This document shows positions 1 through 11,579 of a stretch of 64,000 nucleotides of DNA, one piece after another (positions within the stretch are counted from its first letter, which is position 1; every line of letters starts with the position of its first letter). Below the pieces are notes generated by a model. The model saw nothing but the letters and a program-made list of their open reading frames with translations. It made no database searches and was not told the origin of the DNA. The DNA comes from Epiperipatus broadwayi (lineage: Eukaryota; Onychophora; Udeonychophora; Euonychophora; Peripatidae). Both the position numbers and the translations under genes were made by a program. The stretch covers positions 1,178,001 to 1,242,000 of the forward strand of contig JAQFVV010012530.1 in NCBI GenBank assembly GCA_028023455.1, in the 5' to 3' direction.

Positions 1-519
1 ATAGGCAGATGGATAATATTTGTAGTTATTTAGATGTATTATATATTCATATAAAAAATTGAGTACAACATTAAAATTTTGGAGATAATATAAAAAAAAA
101 AAAGGTACACATACATGCGCATCTATATACTTGTATGCTAAAATTAAAAAATGTGTATGTACATATTGAAAATAAATGATGTGGGATGTGGCAGCTGCTT
201 ACAATTTAGATTCAAATCCAAGTTGATAAAACTTGAAAATTTTTTCAATTCTAATAAGGCATAGGATTTTGTCTTTTTGGAAATTGGTTTATGGCTAGCC
301 CATCTAATCATCCAACAAATGGCTATGTAGTATTTTAGATAGTTGATAGAACAGGAATTGAGAATCAGTCAAGCTCTCCCTATTTAGCAAATGACTTCCA
401 GGTGAGTAGTGTATTTTCTGTTCACTACAGACTGTTATTAGAGGGGCCTTTGCTTAGCAATGAATTATTTAAATAATGTTTTACCCTAATTTTGCTTATT
501 TATTATCATCAATATTTTC
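1..519. other. AT-rich DNA, nothing recognised
   Basis: No coding, RNA or repeat signature was recognised here. The short open stretch from 476 on the plus strand is the antisense of the LINE remnant that follows. Confidence 0.4.
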
Positions 520-810
520 AACCATTATTAATGTGCTGAAGGATGGTCTCTCTAAATTCAATTCATCTCTGATCTCTATATTCTCTTCTCTACATCACCC
601 AGTACACTTCCTTATTTCATCCATCCATCTCACTGGTCTCTTTCTAGCTCTTTTACAATCTCTTGGAATCTAATTTAAGATTTTAATTGCCTATCTATAT
701 CATTTCTAGCAATATGTTCAGCCCAGCTCCAATTCAGTTTCTTAATTCTTTCGAAGATGTCAGTAACACCTGTTTGTTTTCTCATCCATGTATTTCGTTT
801 TCATTCTCTT
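520..810 (-). pseudogene. LINE C-terminal remnant (APE-type non-LTR retrotransposon)
   Basis: Read on the minus strand from about 800 downwards, the sequence encodes a block containing TGVTDIFERIKKL followed by NWSWAEHIAR. This matches the conserved segment near the C-terminus of widespread animal endonuclease/reverse-transcriptase LINE proteins (pattern: IxRIxxLxWxWAGHIAR). A degraded WMDEIRK-like block follows with stops and frameshifts. No endonuclease or polymerase core is attached, so this is a 5'-truncated dead copy, as expected from target-primed reverse transcription. The same C-terminal region occurs as a second minus-strand remnant near 32.3 kb. Family assignment rests on motif pattern only. 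Confidence 0.6.
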
Positions 811-3029
811 CTTATTACTTCTAACATGCATGAATATATATATACGTAATTTTATTTATATTGTAGATTCTTTTATAAGTTATAAACATTTGTATTACAA
901 GAGTGAAAGTTCCAAAATAAGTAAAGATAGTCAATTATAGCCTCGAGAAAGATTAATAGACGGTAGAAATATTGGAACAGAAAAAAACATCAATATCAGA
1001 CATTGAAAACAAAGTGTGAAATTGGTTAATCTTACGTGATATTGTTATTGTCCATAAATGCGCAAATAAAAATAATACTTTTTAAACGCCGTCTTGAAGA
1101 TATAATGATTAACTCATTGTTGGGCTTTATGAGAATAAATGATTTAAAATATGGAGAGTTTTTTGCTTGCTATTTCAATGGCTTACTCAGAATGTAAACT
1201 GGGACGTAACGTAGTTAAGCGAAAGAGCCAAAATGAAAGAGATAAAAAAAAAGTTTCGAATTGATGCTTAAAATAACAAAACAAAAGACTGTAATAAAAT
1301 AATCAATTATTTGTTGTTGTTTTTTTTTTTGTTTAAGTGAAATTTTAATATTAATAAGCCACTTAAAAATACACGACACATACGAGAAAAGTATCTACGA
1401 TATGCAATTTTACTTAAATGTTTTATTTCTGCATAAAAATCATACATAAGATAAAAGCGAGATATTTATAATTAAACTTTCAAATCGAAAAAATGAAATC
1501 CTAAATTAAAAATTTAGAGAAACTAATTAAACGTCAAGTAAAGGCTTAAACGAAGATTAAATCCTTAAAATTGTATAAAACTTATTTTTGCAACTTAAAA
1601 TCGGCTGTAATATTTCAACTTCCTACGACATGTTTTTTTACTAGTACTACCTCACAACAATTCTAGTAAAGTCCTAACGCTAAAAAAAACTCTAATAAAC
1701 TTACTTACCGGCTGCAAATACTTCAATATCATTTTTCCCTGGGAGCAGCCATCTTTAAAGCAGATGAGTTGCAATAAAATATTAATCCGCACAGTAAAAT
1801 TAACAAATGTAATTATTTTTTTATAATTAATGTACTTTGTACAAACGTTATAATATATTAATTAATATTTTTTTATACTTAATGAAAAAAAACTTTAATG
1901 GATATTGCTCTAAATTATTAATGAATAGGGTTTATTTATATTTACGTCTCACTGCAAGTCACCTGATGTGTATTCTCCTCCCCTTTCTTTTAAATTTAAA
2001 ACTAGTGATGCTGCGATCCTTTACAGCCGGTAGGACTTTTATAAAAAAAAAAAACTTGCTTTGTACCATATAAATAAAACCCAATTATTTATAATTGCTC
2101 GTTAACAAATTTTCCACACTGTACTTTTGATCTTTTTTTAATATCCAGTTGGCAATGTATTGTATTATTGAAGATGTAAAGTTGTGACTTAAAATTTCCA
2201 TTCCTATATATTTAAATCTATCCCGATAATTTCAATCTCTCCCTTTAACAATTTTAATTGTATCCAATTTGCTAGTTAATCTTTTCCTGAATGTTATAAT
2301 CTTGTATCATGTCCTTTGATTATCATGTTTTCTCGGTACTTTACGCTCTTTGATTAAATTTATTTTCATATATATTCGTTTAATTCAAACGTCAATAAAA
2401 TTTATTTTTAGAGAAACAAAGTCCAAAGATTAGAATGCATTAGTTAAATTATTTTTTATTTTTCGTTTGTGAATTAGTCTTTGAAGTGATTACTTGTTGT
2501 TGTTTTTTTAATTAAATAAATTGATTAACTGTTATTGTTTTTGCCTTAACTGCTTTTGGATTTAATTTTTGTTATTTGTAATGTATAACTATGTCATTAA
2601 GTTTTATTGACTTTAACAAAAAAATGAAATTAATGCACTGTATCTGTGAGAAAATGGATACGTGGTATGTTTATATAAGAACATATTTCGGAAGAGAGAG
2701 GGGGGAAAAGTTTATTTATGTATACTGTATTAATTTTTCAGCCCCTAGGCAAGTTCAAAGTTCTAGCCGCGGGGATATTGCTATAAAATAACATCACTTG
2801 ATCATTTTATTTTAGTTGTTTACTATTGCTCCAAGCTACAATAGATAATTTTTCCTGCCAAAAGTCTGAAGTTACGGATATTTATAATTAAAACTGTATA
2901 GGCTATCAATAATATTTTAGATTAATAAAGCAAATTGTGTTAAGTGCTATGTATATAATATATAAATGAAATATAACTATAATTACATTAAAGCATTTAT
3001 TTAGTCTATTTATAATATATTTACAACAG
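811..3029. other. AT-rich intergenic DNA with one weak exon candidate
   Basis: Mostly low-complexity AT-rich sequence. The only structured signal is a minus-strand 44-nt stretch at 1709-1752, annotated separately. Short frames elsewhere lack coding character. Confidence 0.4.
1709..1752 (-). other. Possible 44-nt micro-exon
   Basis: On the minus strand a pyrimidine-rich run ending in TTTAAAG precedes 44 nt that end in GCAGCCG followed by GTAAGTAAG, a textbook 5' splice site. Two of the three frames are open. Base composition is clearly richer in G+C than the flanks. The frame that would start with the ATG at the acceptor meets a stop after seven codons, so it is not an initiator exon in that frame. 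No protein family was recognised. This is a splice-signal inference only. Confidence 0.2.
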
Positions 3030-3250
3030 TTAAAAGTTCGCCTCCTGATACGGTTGGTTAGGTAACAATTGCGTAGTTGCAAAAAACAATCAGCAGCTTG
3101 GCAGAATGTCGCCGTAACTCTTCCATTAAACCTAATATTTACCGTTATATTGGGTTGCCTCGTGGAAGGTCTTTTACTATTTATTTGCAGCAGCTCTCTA
3201 CTCTGAACGTGTCCGACTTCGATAAAAATATGGTCAACATGCGTTAATAT
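3030..3250. other. Coding-like island, possible terminal exon
   Basis: About 220 bp of more balanced base composition in AT-rich surroundings. On the plus strand a pyrimidine-rich stretch ends in TTTGCAG at 3190. The following 18 codons (3191-3244) read QLSTLNVSDFDKNMVNMR and end at TAA 3245-3247. The same frame is open upstream to about 3086, including PNIYRYIGLPRGRS. The minus strand is also open across the island, so direction is not settled. No family is recognised. Alternatives are a terminal exon, a conserved non-coding element or chance. Confidence 0.25.
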
Positions 3251-4029
3251 CAAAGTAATACTAAAGCGATGAATTATTATACTAAATGTATATCAGTAAC
3301 ATATGCAACTCTTTTTAAAATTTCTGAAAGGGATTATCGTTTTATAGTCAGCTAACCAACCAACTATTTTATGAACAATTCGATTTACTAACGTAATTAT
3401 ATGAATGACCTCTTTATGCCATTGATTTTGTTTATATCACTATTGTTTTATTGATCAGCTGTATTGTATTTGAATCCGTTCTGCAAAGCTCTGTAGTTTG
3501 GTCAAGTTCAAGATAAACCTAAAATGGATCCGCAATATTAGCAAATTGCTATCGGAAAATAAGTAATCTTACCAAACTTCGTTTTTGTACTACTAAGCCA
3601 GCCTGCTATAATAATACAAAGTTATATGTCATGATGATTACTATAAATTGCCCAAGAGAAGGATACATCAATAATAACTTTATAAAAAAAATATTTTTTT
3701 AAAAAAATCTTTAATTCTTTAATATACCCAACAAAATATTACATTGCTTTTTCAGCTTTCATTCGATTAATATGAAAACCTATAATATATTCTATTATGT
3801 AAGGATAAGTAACCAATGAACTCAAGACGGTAAATAAAACCAAGTTTTCAATAACCTACTATAGACTAAATATCATTGCAACAACCCTTGTAATGGAACA
3901 TGGATATTCAAATACTGATTAATATTGACTGTTTAGAAATTGGCTATAAGCTAGCTGTCTGAAAGAAAATTGCTATCTAGTTCAAAAAATTTTTTAAGGT
4001 TATTTAGTTTGAATTCGCATTTTCTAGGC
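3251..4029. other. AT-rich DNA, nothing recognised
   Basis: No gene, repeat or structured element could be supported here. Confidence 0.35.
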
Positions 4030-5970
4030 ATGGCAAGGCAGATGGACAACTTTTCCACATCAAGATTTTTACACTAGATGGCAATAGTTATCCTCAGACT
4101 GATGATGAATTTGGGAAATAGGGCAAAAAAGAAGACAGAATTTCTAGATAGCTTGAATAATACCAGAGTAAGGCTATTATTTAAAGAAAAGAATAAAGAC
4201 CATAGAAAGATAAACAATTATAGACTGATAGTGATAATGTCAGTGTTATGTAAAGTTTTTGCTTATATTGTGGCTGAAAGGATGGCAAAATGGATGGAAG
4301 AAAATAATGTAGTGGGGAAAATGCATGGAGGTTTTAGAATGGATAGGAATATAGGAGATAGTTATTTGTAGTCACACAACTTATAGATATGAATAGGAAT
4401 ACAAATAGACAGTTATATATGGTTTTTATAATACATAGAGAAGACCATATGATAAGAGTGAATAGAAATAGATTATGGGTAAATTTGGAAATGAATGGAA
4501 CTTTAGTGGATCTTATTAAGAGATGTGTATGAAAATAATTATTATATATATATATCAATTAGGAAATATAGAATCTGAGTTAAAATGAGATGGGACTAAA
4601 ACAAGGATGCCTTATGTCAACTATTTTGTTTTAGTTATACAGTATTTGAAATAAATGGAGAGAGCAATAGGAAGAGAGGTAGAGATAACCATTAATAGAT
4701 GGCAAGGGAGTGTATATATTATCAGATCCTTTATTTGCTGATGATATCTTGTGTACAGAATGTAGGGTAGATATGGAAGTTATGCTGAAGACTTGCACAA
4801 GAATGGGTAAATAGATGGGTATTAAATTTAATGAAGAAAAATAAAAAGTAATGATGATAAATACTGGAGAAAGAGGAGAAATATTTGTGGATATAAAGTT
4901 AAATGTGGTGAATCATTTTAAGTAATCAGAGAAATTACTTGGATGAATGGGAGAAAAAAATTGACAAATAAAGCAAAGAAGAGTCCAGTAAAGAAATTAA
5001 CAGGGTTTTCATATAATAAATATAATGTAGCAAGAATTGTATGGAAGGGTGTGCCAGTAGCAAGGTTAACTTATGATAAACAATGTGTTACATGTTAGTA
5101 AAGGGGTGTTGATTACTTAGAAAAAGTACAGAGAGAAGTAGGAAGACATGTATTAGATGCACATGTGTGGTTAGCAAAGGAGGCAATTCAATGAGAACTA
5201 GGATGGTCAAGTTTTTTTATGAGAGATGCAAAAAGTAAAATGAAAATGTTCGGTAGATTGCAATTTATGGAGATTAAGAGAATAGCCAAAATAGTATTTA
5301 ATTGGGTTACGAATAAAGAACAGGCAATCTGCAGAAGATTTGGATAAAGACTTTTATGTCATATACTTGTACTAAAGGTGATATGATTTCGTTAGGAGAA
5401 TTGCTGGAGGTTATAGTGGCAAAGATTGGGATAGAAGAATAGATGTATTAATAAAAAATAGAGAATTGGAGAGATGGAGAACTAGTATGAGAATAAAAAG
5501 AGTTTAAATATATATAGAAGTAAATAATATTGGGTGTGAGTTAATTTACGATAATAGCAAGGAAAGGGGTTTACTGTTTAAGGCTCAAATAGGATTCTTA
5601 AGGGAATATGCACAGATGGAGAAATGTGGGTGATTTAGTCTGCAAGTTATGTAAGGAAGGCATGGTAAATATTAGACATCTTCTAATTGAATGTCGTTGG
5701 AGAATAAATATAAACAAAGTGCTTGTACAAAAAGTCTGTTTGGAAAAAGATAAGAGGGATCTAGATATAAAAGCCATAGAGTGGACAAAGATGATGTTGT
5801 GGAAATGGGATTGAGCAGGATAGAAAAGAATATGGGGAAAACTTAGGGTGGGAAATGAAAAGGGAAGGTAAGGTGGCTAACAAGTTTCTCTGGGTATAAT
5901 GCCTGAGAGATTCCTGACTTTGATAAAAGAAAAGTCGCATTGCATTGGATTATGCAGGCATTCTTATTAC
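4030..5970 (+). pseudogene. Degraded LINE, reverse transcriptase to 3' end
   Basis: A non-LTR retrotransposon copy lacking ORF1 and the endonuclease. In order it shows the first polymerase blocks (NNYRLIVIMSVLCKVF, then GGFRMDRN, near 4215-4350), the polymerase active site LFADD at 4731-4745 with its catalytic Asp pair intact, a thumb region near 4900-5150, and a C-terminal CX2CX8HX4C zinc finger (CKLCKEGMVNIRHLLIEC, about 5640-5693). The 3' end at about 5875-5965 carries the block GGTGGCTAACAAGTTTCTCT followed by short GCATT-type tail repeats instead of poly(A). Many stops and frameshifts show it is dead. The same family is present on the minus strand at 43.0-54.6 kb. This copy retains that element's LTR-retrotransposon target in the unoccupied state, at 5291-5294. 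Confidence 0.8.
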
Positions 5971-6372
5971 TTTTTAAATATTTAAATAATGATTAGTTTT
6001 GATTGCAAACTATCTACTGTCAGGCTTAAATAGCTATCAAACAAGATGAACTGAGTTAAAAACTTAAGGTAATTGAACATTTTGAATCAATAATTTGGAT
6101 AGCATTAAAAAAAATTAAAGTAATTGCTGGATCTAGATTATGATCAAATGCTTCTCCATGGTGATGGCCATTCATTTGAAACCAATCTGTAACTTTAATT
6201 AATACTAATATCTGGTTTCATTGATTACTTCTGCCAATAAATGGCTCTGGAGGAGAGTGAATTATTGCTATTAATACAAAAGTCTTTAGTATAAATTTTA
6301 AATACACATATAGCAGAAAGGATTATGAAGAATATTTAAAAAGGAAAGTGGGGAATAAGCGCTGATTGGATA
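5971..6372. other. AT-rich DNA between LINE and tandem duplication
   Basis: No recognisable feature. It follows the LINE 3' tail directly. Confidence 0.35.
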
Positions 6373-6684
6373 TATCATTTTTAATCATGAAAGATGTGTT
6401 GTAGAAAAGATGGTATTGCCATGCCTGTCTAGGTCTTCTACAAATAATAGCATAATTATCAGTAAACATTTCTCATCTTTCAAATTGTTGGATGAAAAGA
6501 TTCTGAATAAGCAGCTAAAAATTTTTTATATCATTTTTAATCATGAAAGATGTGTTGTAGAAAAGATGGTATTGCCATGCCTGTCTAGGTCTTCTACAAA
6601 TAATAGCATAATTATCAGTAAACATTTCTCATCTTTCAAATTGTTGGATGAAAAGATTCCGAATAAGCAGCTAAAAATTTTTTT
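6373..6684. repeat. Tandem duplication, 2 x 156 bp
   Basis: Units 6373-6528 and 6529-6684 are identical except for one T/C difference near 6660. The period of 156 is a multiple of three, so a plus-strand reading frame runs through both copies (52 residues repeated), but nothing suggests the frame is a gene. The near identity implies a very recent event. Confidence 0.95.
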
Positions 6685-7026
6685 TAGCCCAGTATGATTT
6701 TCCAAGAAGGATTTTAATACTGATTCATAGAGGAAAAGCTATCATTTAAATTCCTGTTAAAATGTAATTAGACTTTCCTTGCTGCTATAGATAGCAATTC
6801 CTTCTCAGCCTCAAAATTTGCAGATAACAAAACAGTAAAGTAACATATATCTAAATGTGTGTACATAAGTAAAGACTTTGAAAATATATTCAATTTAAAG
6901 ATGTATGAAGGTATGCATGTTTACTGTGTATGCTTGGTGGACAAAAAAAAATCAAATTATAGAAAATAATAATTTCCTTTTTATTAATTCTTTATTTTAT
7001 CTATAATTTTTTTACCTTTTTTTTAA
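6685..7026. other. AT-rich spacer between tandem duplications
   Basis: No coding or repeat signal recognised. Confidence 0.35.
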
Positions 7027-7254
7027 AAACATGAATATGGTAATTGCTGATGGGGTGTGGGCAATACTATATATATCAGAAATGCTATGTATCTAGTTGG
7101 GAGATAGAAATATGTTTGCACAGATACAATACCATTGTTGAAACATGAATATGGTAATTGCTGATGGGGTGTGGGCAATACTATATATATCAGAAATGCT
7201 ATGTATCTAGTTGGGAGATAGAAATATGTTTGCACAGATACAATACCATTGTTG
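7027..7254. repeat. Tandem duplication, 2 x 114 bp
   Basis: Units 7027-7140 and 7141-7254 appear identical base for base. The period is again a multiple of three, which produces a repetitive minus-strand reading frame that is probably meaningless. Confidence 0.95.
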
Positions 7255-7314
7255 TGTTTAGTGCAGAGAGATAAACTAATGGCATTAGAGACTCGTAATA
7301 ACTTCGTAACTAAA

Positions 7315-7376
7315 GACATTAATATTAAAAGACACAGACAGGAGAGACATTAATATTAAAAAACACAGACAGGAGA
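7315..7376. repeat. Tandem duplication, 2 x 31 bp
   Basis: Two 31-bp units starting GACATTAATATTAAAA, differing at one base. It lies 60 bp after the 114-bp duplication. Confidence 0.9.
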
Positions 7377-8008
7377 CAGAAAAGTCTACATCAGAAGTGG
7401 TACTCCACAAAGTAGCATGAGATATTCTCGGTCAAGCATTCAAGAATTGATTAAATCTTATGATGTGGGTTTAAATATTCAGATGGGTTCAAATTGTCTC
7501 CTGAAGACACCTAAAGGTAATTTCGCAATATTATTAGTAATTTGTCCCACCCTCCATCCTCTTTAATGCAATTTATTCTAATTAAGTTTAGTTCTAAATG
7601 CAATTTATCCATTATACTTTGAACATGTTTTAGCAAAAAAACTTTTTATTGTACATATGCATACACAATCTTATGTTTCAACTGTCCTGCAGTCTTCTTC
7701 AGAGCTAGGATATAATGAAACAAAATAAAATATGTAACTATTTACCATAAAAACTAAACAATAAAATTAAATAAAAATTTAAAAAATAATAAAAAACAAC
7801 ATAAAATATAACAAACATAATAAAACTGAAATAAATATAATCAAAAACCTAATAAAATAATTTAGGTAATATAAAATAAAATATACAATATAAATTATAC
7901 ATGTGTATAGCAAATATGTAGGAGAAACAAAATTCTATGAAATGAAGATTAAAACAACATGTCATATAATATATCACATATATATATATGAAAGACAGGA
8001 TATAAATA
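7377..8008. other. AT-rich DNA with a repeat-like box
   Basis: At about 7676-7705 is a box (TTTCAACTGTCCTGCAG, then TCTTCTTCAGAGC) that resembles the arm of the palindrome at 21.1-21.4 kb (TTTCGATTGTCCAGCAG, then TCTTCATCAGAGC). It is probably a fragment of the same uncharacterised repeat. The rest is A-rich low-complexity sequence. Confidence 0.4.
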
Positions 8009-8550
8009 CACCTGGGTCTCGTTTTATGCGGATTATTTTAATGCGATTTTGAAGTTATGCGATTGCGATTCATGTTTCTTCTTAATATCTTTCATATTTC
8101 ACTATATTTATTAGATATCAAGAAATTTAAATTATTAAGAACTTATTTTGACTTGAAATACTTTTTTTTTCTCAAAAATATAACATTATATTAGCAGCTA
8201 ACGTGAATATGGCCTGAAGCTATCTTAGCTTCTATGTAAATAACTTATTTATACTAATGAGTAAATAATAATAATAGATTTATACTTACATATAAAAATA
8301 TCGCTATAAATATTCAAAAAATTTAAACTTTTAAAACGTTTTTTGTTATATATGTATAACAGAAATAAATAATCTTTTAGATTTTTAAAAATAAAAAATG
8401 AAGATTTTATAAACTGAAAATAATCTTTCTAATGATAATGTATAATATTTTGTTTTGATTGCAATTTCATTTTTTTAATATAGAAACAGAAAACCATTAA
8501 CACAGCACAAGATTGAAAATGGCACTAGTTGTACATCGCATCAGAATAAA

Positions 8551-8650
8551 AATAGTGGCTAACAGGTTTCTTTGGGTATAATTGCTTAGAGATTCTTGAC
8601 TTCGTTTAAGGAGAAGCCACAATACATCACATCACATCGAGTCTGATTTC
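8551..8650 (+). mobile_element. Severely truncated LINE 3' end
   Basis: The block GTGGCTAACAGGTTTCTTTG and about 80 following bases match the 3' end of the LINE at 5875-5950 and its minus-strand relatives near 43 kb. The tail is a short ACATC-type tandem repeat. Only the last 80-100 bp are present, a typical 5' truncation. It sits inside the Tigger-like element. Confidence 0.7.
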
Positions 8651-8694
8651 TTACCAGTTTACAAACGAATGCTAGTGATAATGATTAAAATATG

Positions 8695-9324
8695 TGTTGT
8701 GTTTGGTCTGGATTACAGACCCAACCAACAGAAAATAATGTAAATAATACTGAAACAAGTATTACAATTAATATATTTATTATTCTGTACAAATATATAC
8801 AATACATACAAGTGAATATTTACAAGTTGAATATTGGAGTTTAACGTAAACTCTGGGTTTTGCCTGCCGCTTCCAGCCACACCTGATGGCTTGCCTCACA
8901 GGTAGAGTCTATGACTCTTCCAGCTGTACAAGACAGCTTTCCTCGAGCCAAGAGTGGTCTTAGCAGCATCCAGTCTCTGTGGGACTTGCCTAGCTGCATA
9001 GACTAAACAGTGTAGTGCTATCAATGAGAATACTTGCTGCTGTTTAGGTTAGCAGAGCTTCCCTGGGAGAACGCAAAGAATCTTTTCAGGTTAGACACGT
9101 TCTTCCTTGATTATTACAAAAGGCTGACTATTTATACCCAGATCCCTGACCTTATTGAAAACCTTCAGATTCAGCAAGCATCATTGCTTATTGGCCTGTA
9201 ATAATCATTGGCTATGCTTTTCTCTATACATCAGCCTATTGGCCTGTGGCAAACAATGCTTGATCCAATCAGATAAGGAGGCATCTGGAACAGTCTACTT
9301 TTGAGAGAAGGGAGGACTATAACA
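8695..9324 (-). repeat. 3' LTR of the 8.7-13.8 kb Ty3/gypsy element
   Basis: It begins TGTTATAGTCC and ends CCAAACACAACA on the minus strand (TG...CA). It matches 13140-13774 over its length. A purine-rich tract lies directly upstream on the minus strand (9325-9339). Confidence 0.95.
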
Positions 9325-9339
9325 TCCCTCCTCCTGGCT
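9325..9339 (-). other. Polypurine tract
   Basis: AGCCAGGAGGAGGGA on the minus strand abuts the 3' LTR. This is the usual plus-strand primer site of LTR retrotransposons. Confidence 0.8.
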
Positions 9340-9358
9340 AAAATTTACCCTAGAGAAC

Positions 9359-9763
9359 CTAGTCATGCAGGTGTGCTGGAGGACGACTAAAGTGCTTTGG
9401 TGCTGGTTCTGGTTTGCTGTCTTCAGTTTGTTGGCCCTCCTTGTTTGTATCTTCAGTTTGTTGGTGCTCCTTGCTTGTATCTTCGGTTTGTTGGTCCTCC
9501 TTGCTTGTACTGCATGGCTCTGGAGCTTCATTCCTTGTGGCTGCATCAGTATAATCCAGTCTCAGTTGATCTCGATGGAAATGATGTTGACATCCATCTG
9601 CTGTTTCCACTAAAATGGTGTGAAGTCCTTTTTGCTGGATTACGACTGCTGGGATCCATTTAACGGATCTGCTATACATTCTGCATTTAGTCCCTATTTG
9701 TAATTTAGTAGTTTTGTCCTTTTCTTGTTTTTCATCATTTGGCTCAGATATCAGAGCTGACAA
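9359..9763 (-). pseudogene. Pol C-terminus: integrase C-terminal segment plus tail
   Basis: The frame carries the SVKWIPAVVIQQKG and HRDQLRLDY blocks that follow the integrase core in this Ty3/gypsy group (KWIPGxV ... RHxDQLR). After it comes a hydrophilic tail with three near-perfect copies of a 10-residue unit (TSKEHQQTED and variants) encoded by 30-bp tandem repeats at about 9420-9510. The frame ends at a TAG about 35 bp before the 3' LTR. It is separated from the integrase core frame by a frameshift. Confidence 0.85.
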
Positions 9764-9794
9764 GTTGGTTCACAAAGTTCTATTACACAGCAGT

Positions 9795-10196
9795 TCAGCT
9801 GGAGTTTTTCCGAGTAGTACTCGGTGTAGAGTGCTGAGTTAATAACATTCTGGCAATACAGGGGTTCCAGCTTCCTGTGTTGATCTTTGTGAGCAATTTT
9901 TTGGTCTCTTGCACCAATCTCCCTGCCTGGCCATTGCTTTCAGGGTGAAATGGTGGGCTGAAGACTAGCTCAATGCCATTATTGTCACAAAAGTTTTTAA
10001 AGGCTACTGCAGTGAATGCTGTGCCATTATCTGAGACTATCATTCTAGGAAGGCCATGTGTAGCAAATAGCCTTCTAAGAGCTTCTATTGTTGCAGTGGT
10101 CTGGAGTGATGGAACTTCCACTACCTCCAGCCACTTAGAATATGAATCTACTACTACTAATAGTAGTTTGCCTTTCCATGGGCCAGCCTGATCCAC
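9795..10196 (-). pseudogene. Integrase catalytic core, active site damaged
   Basis: An RNase H-fold integrase core. Two catalytic aspartates are in place (VVVDSYSKW and VSDNGTAF). The third position, normally Glu in HPxSNGxAER, reads HPESNGQAGR, so the glutamate is replaced by glycine (codon GGG). The N-terminal HHCC zinc domain is absent: the preceding RNase H frame runs almost directly into HVDQAGPWKG. The product would not be expected to integrate DNA. Confidence 0.9.
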
Positions 10197-10296
10197 ATGG
10201 AGTCTGCAGGCAAATGACTTAATTTATCAACATGAGGAATCTGTTTCCCCTCAATATAGTGTAGAATAAAATCATATCCTGATAAGTTGAACCACC

Positions 10297-11520
10297 TCAG
10301 CATATGTGGTGAGGCATGCTGAGGGATTCCTTTTTCAGCTGCAAAGATAACCAATAGGTGTCTATGATCTGTTTGCAGTATGAATGATTGCCCATAAAGA
10401 TAGTCATGAAATTTTTTAATGCCAGAGCCTCTATCAATCTGGGCATAATTTTTTTCTGCCTTTGAGAGACACTTTGATGTAAAGGCAATATGAGTGACCC
10501 ATCTTCATTCCTATTGGACAACACTGCACCTGTTCCTACTGGTGAAGCATCGCATGTCAGTACCAGCACTCTTTCAGGGTCAAAGTGTGCCAGCACCACT
10601 TTCTCAGATATAAGGGTTTTCATTTTCTCAAAGGCATTATCATGATTACTGTCCCACTTCCAGACTGTTTTTTTATCTAGTAGCCTGTACAGTGGTTCAG
10701 CTGCCTCTGTTTTGTGATATAAAAACCCGTCATAGTAATTTACAAGTCCTAAAAAGGACTGTAATTCTTTCTTGTTACTTGGTGTTTTGGCTTTTTTAAT
10801 TGCCATAACTTTCTTTTGGGTAGAATGAATGCCACTTGCATCTATCCTAAATCCCAGAAACTCCAGTTCTTTGGATTCAAATATGCACTTATCTAAGTTT
10901 ATTCTTATGCCTGCTGCTTTGAACTTGTCAAGCTGTTTTTTGTGGAACTCTAGAGTAGCTCTGGAGTCCAAGCCACCAGTAAGAAATTTTCAAAGTATGA
11001 TAGGGCCCCTGGTATTCCTGCAGCCAGTTGATCCATGACTCTCTGGAATATTGCTGGGGTGACCGATATACCAAAAGGTAACCAGTTCATTTTAAATAAG
11101 CCTTTATGAGTTATTATTGACAATGCTCTTGCTGCCTGATCATCGACCGGTAGCTGCAAATATGCATGTTTCAAGTCAATTTTAGGAAAAACCCTCCCAC
11201 CTGACAGTGTGGATAGGATTTGCTTAACTGATGGTGGTGGATAATTATTTGATGCTAGTGCTTTGTTAATCATGCATCGATAATCCACACATCACCATTT
11301 TCTTTGACGATTGGGGTGGCCCATTCTGAGTATGATATAGGCTTTATTATCCCTTCTGCCTCCCACCTTTCAAGCTCTGACTCAACTAGCTCTCAAGGCC
11401 AGTGGCAGTGATCTGCTTTGACAACAGATAGGTTTTATCTTTTTATTCAGTGATAACTGAATTGGTGGTCCTAGATACAGACCTAGATCTTTTTTGACCA
11501 CTTCAGGATAATCAGTCTTT
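10297..11520 (-). pseudogene. Reverse transcriptase and RNase H, frameshifted
   Basis: The frame passes from VKKDLGLYLGPP (about 11,490) through FPKIDLKHAYLQLPVD and LPFGISVTPAIFQRVMD to the active site, then after a frameshift to DKCIFESKELEFLGFRIDA, NKKELQSFLGLVNYY and the RNase H start LTCDASPVGTGAVLS. RNase H ends near 10,230 with GKQIPHVDKLSHLPAD. The polymerase active site, normally YxDD, reads YFEN at about 10,999, so both catalytic aspartates are lost. The frameshift lies a few codons later. Strong similarity in order and text leaves little doubt about the family. Confidence 0.92.
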
Positions 11521-11579
11521 AATTTAGCTAATGTTGAGATCTGGTTCACCTTTGACACTGCAAAGCCTAGGTGACTGAA

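Noticed and set aside
6410-6697. 95-codon frame with an internal 52-residue repeat as a repeat protein
   Set aside because: It is fully explained by a recent 156-bp tandem duplication.
7023-7319. 98-codon minus-strand repetitive frame
   Set aside because: It is explained by the 114-bp tandem duplication.
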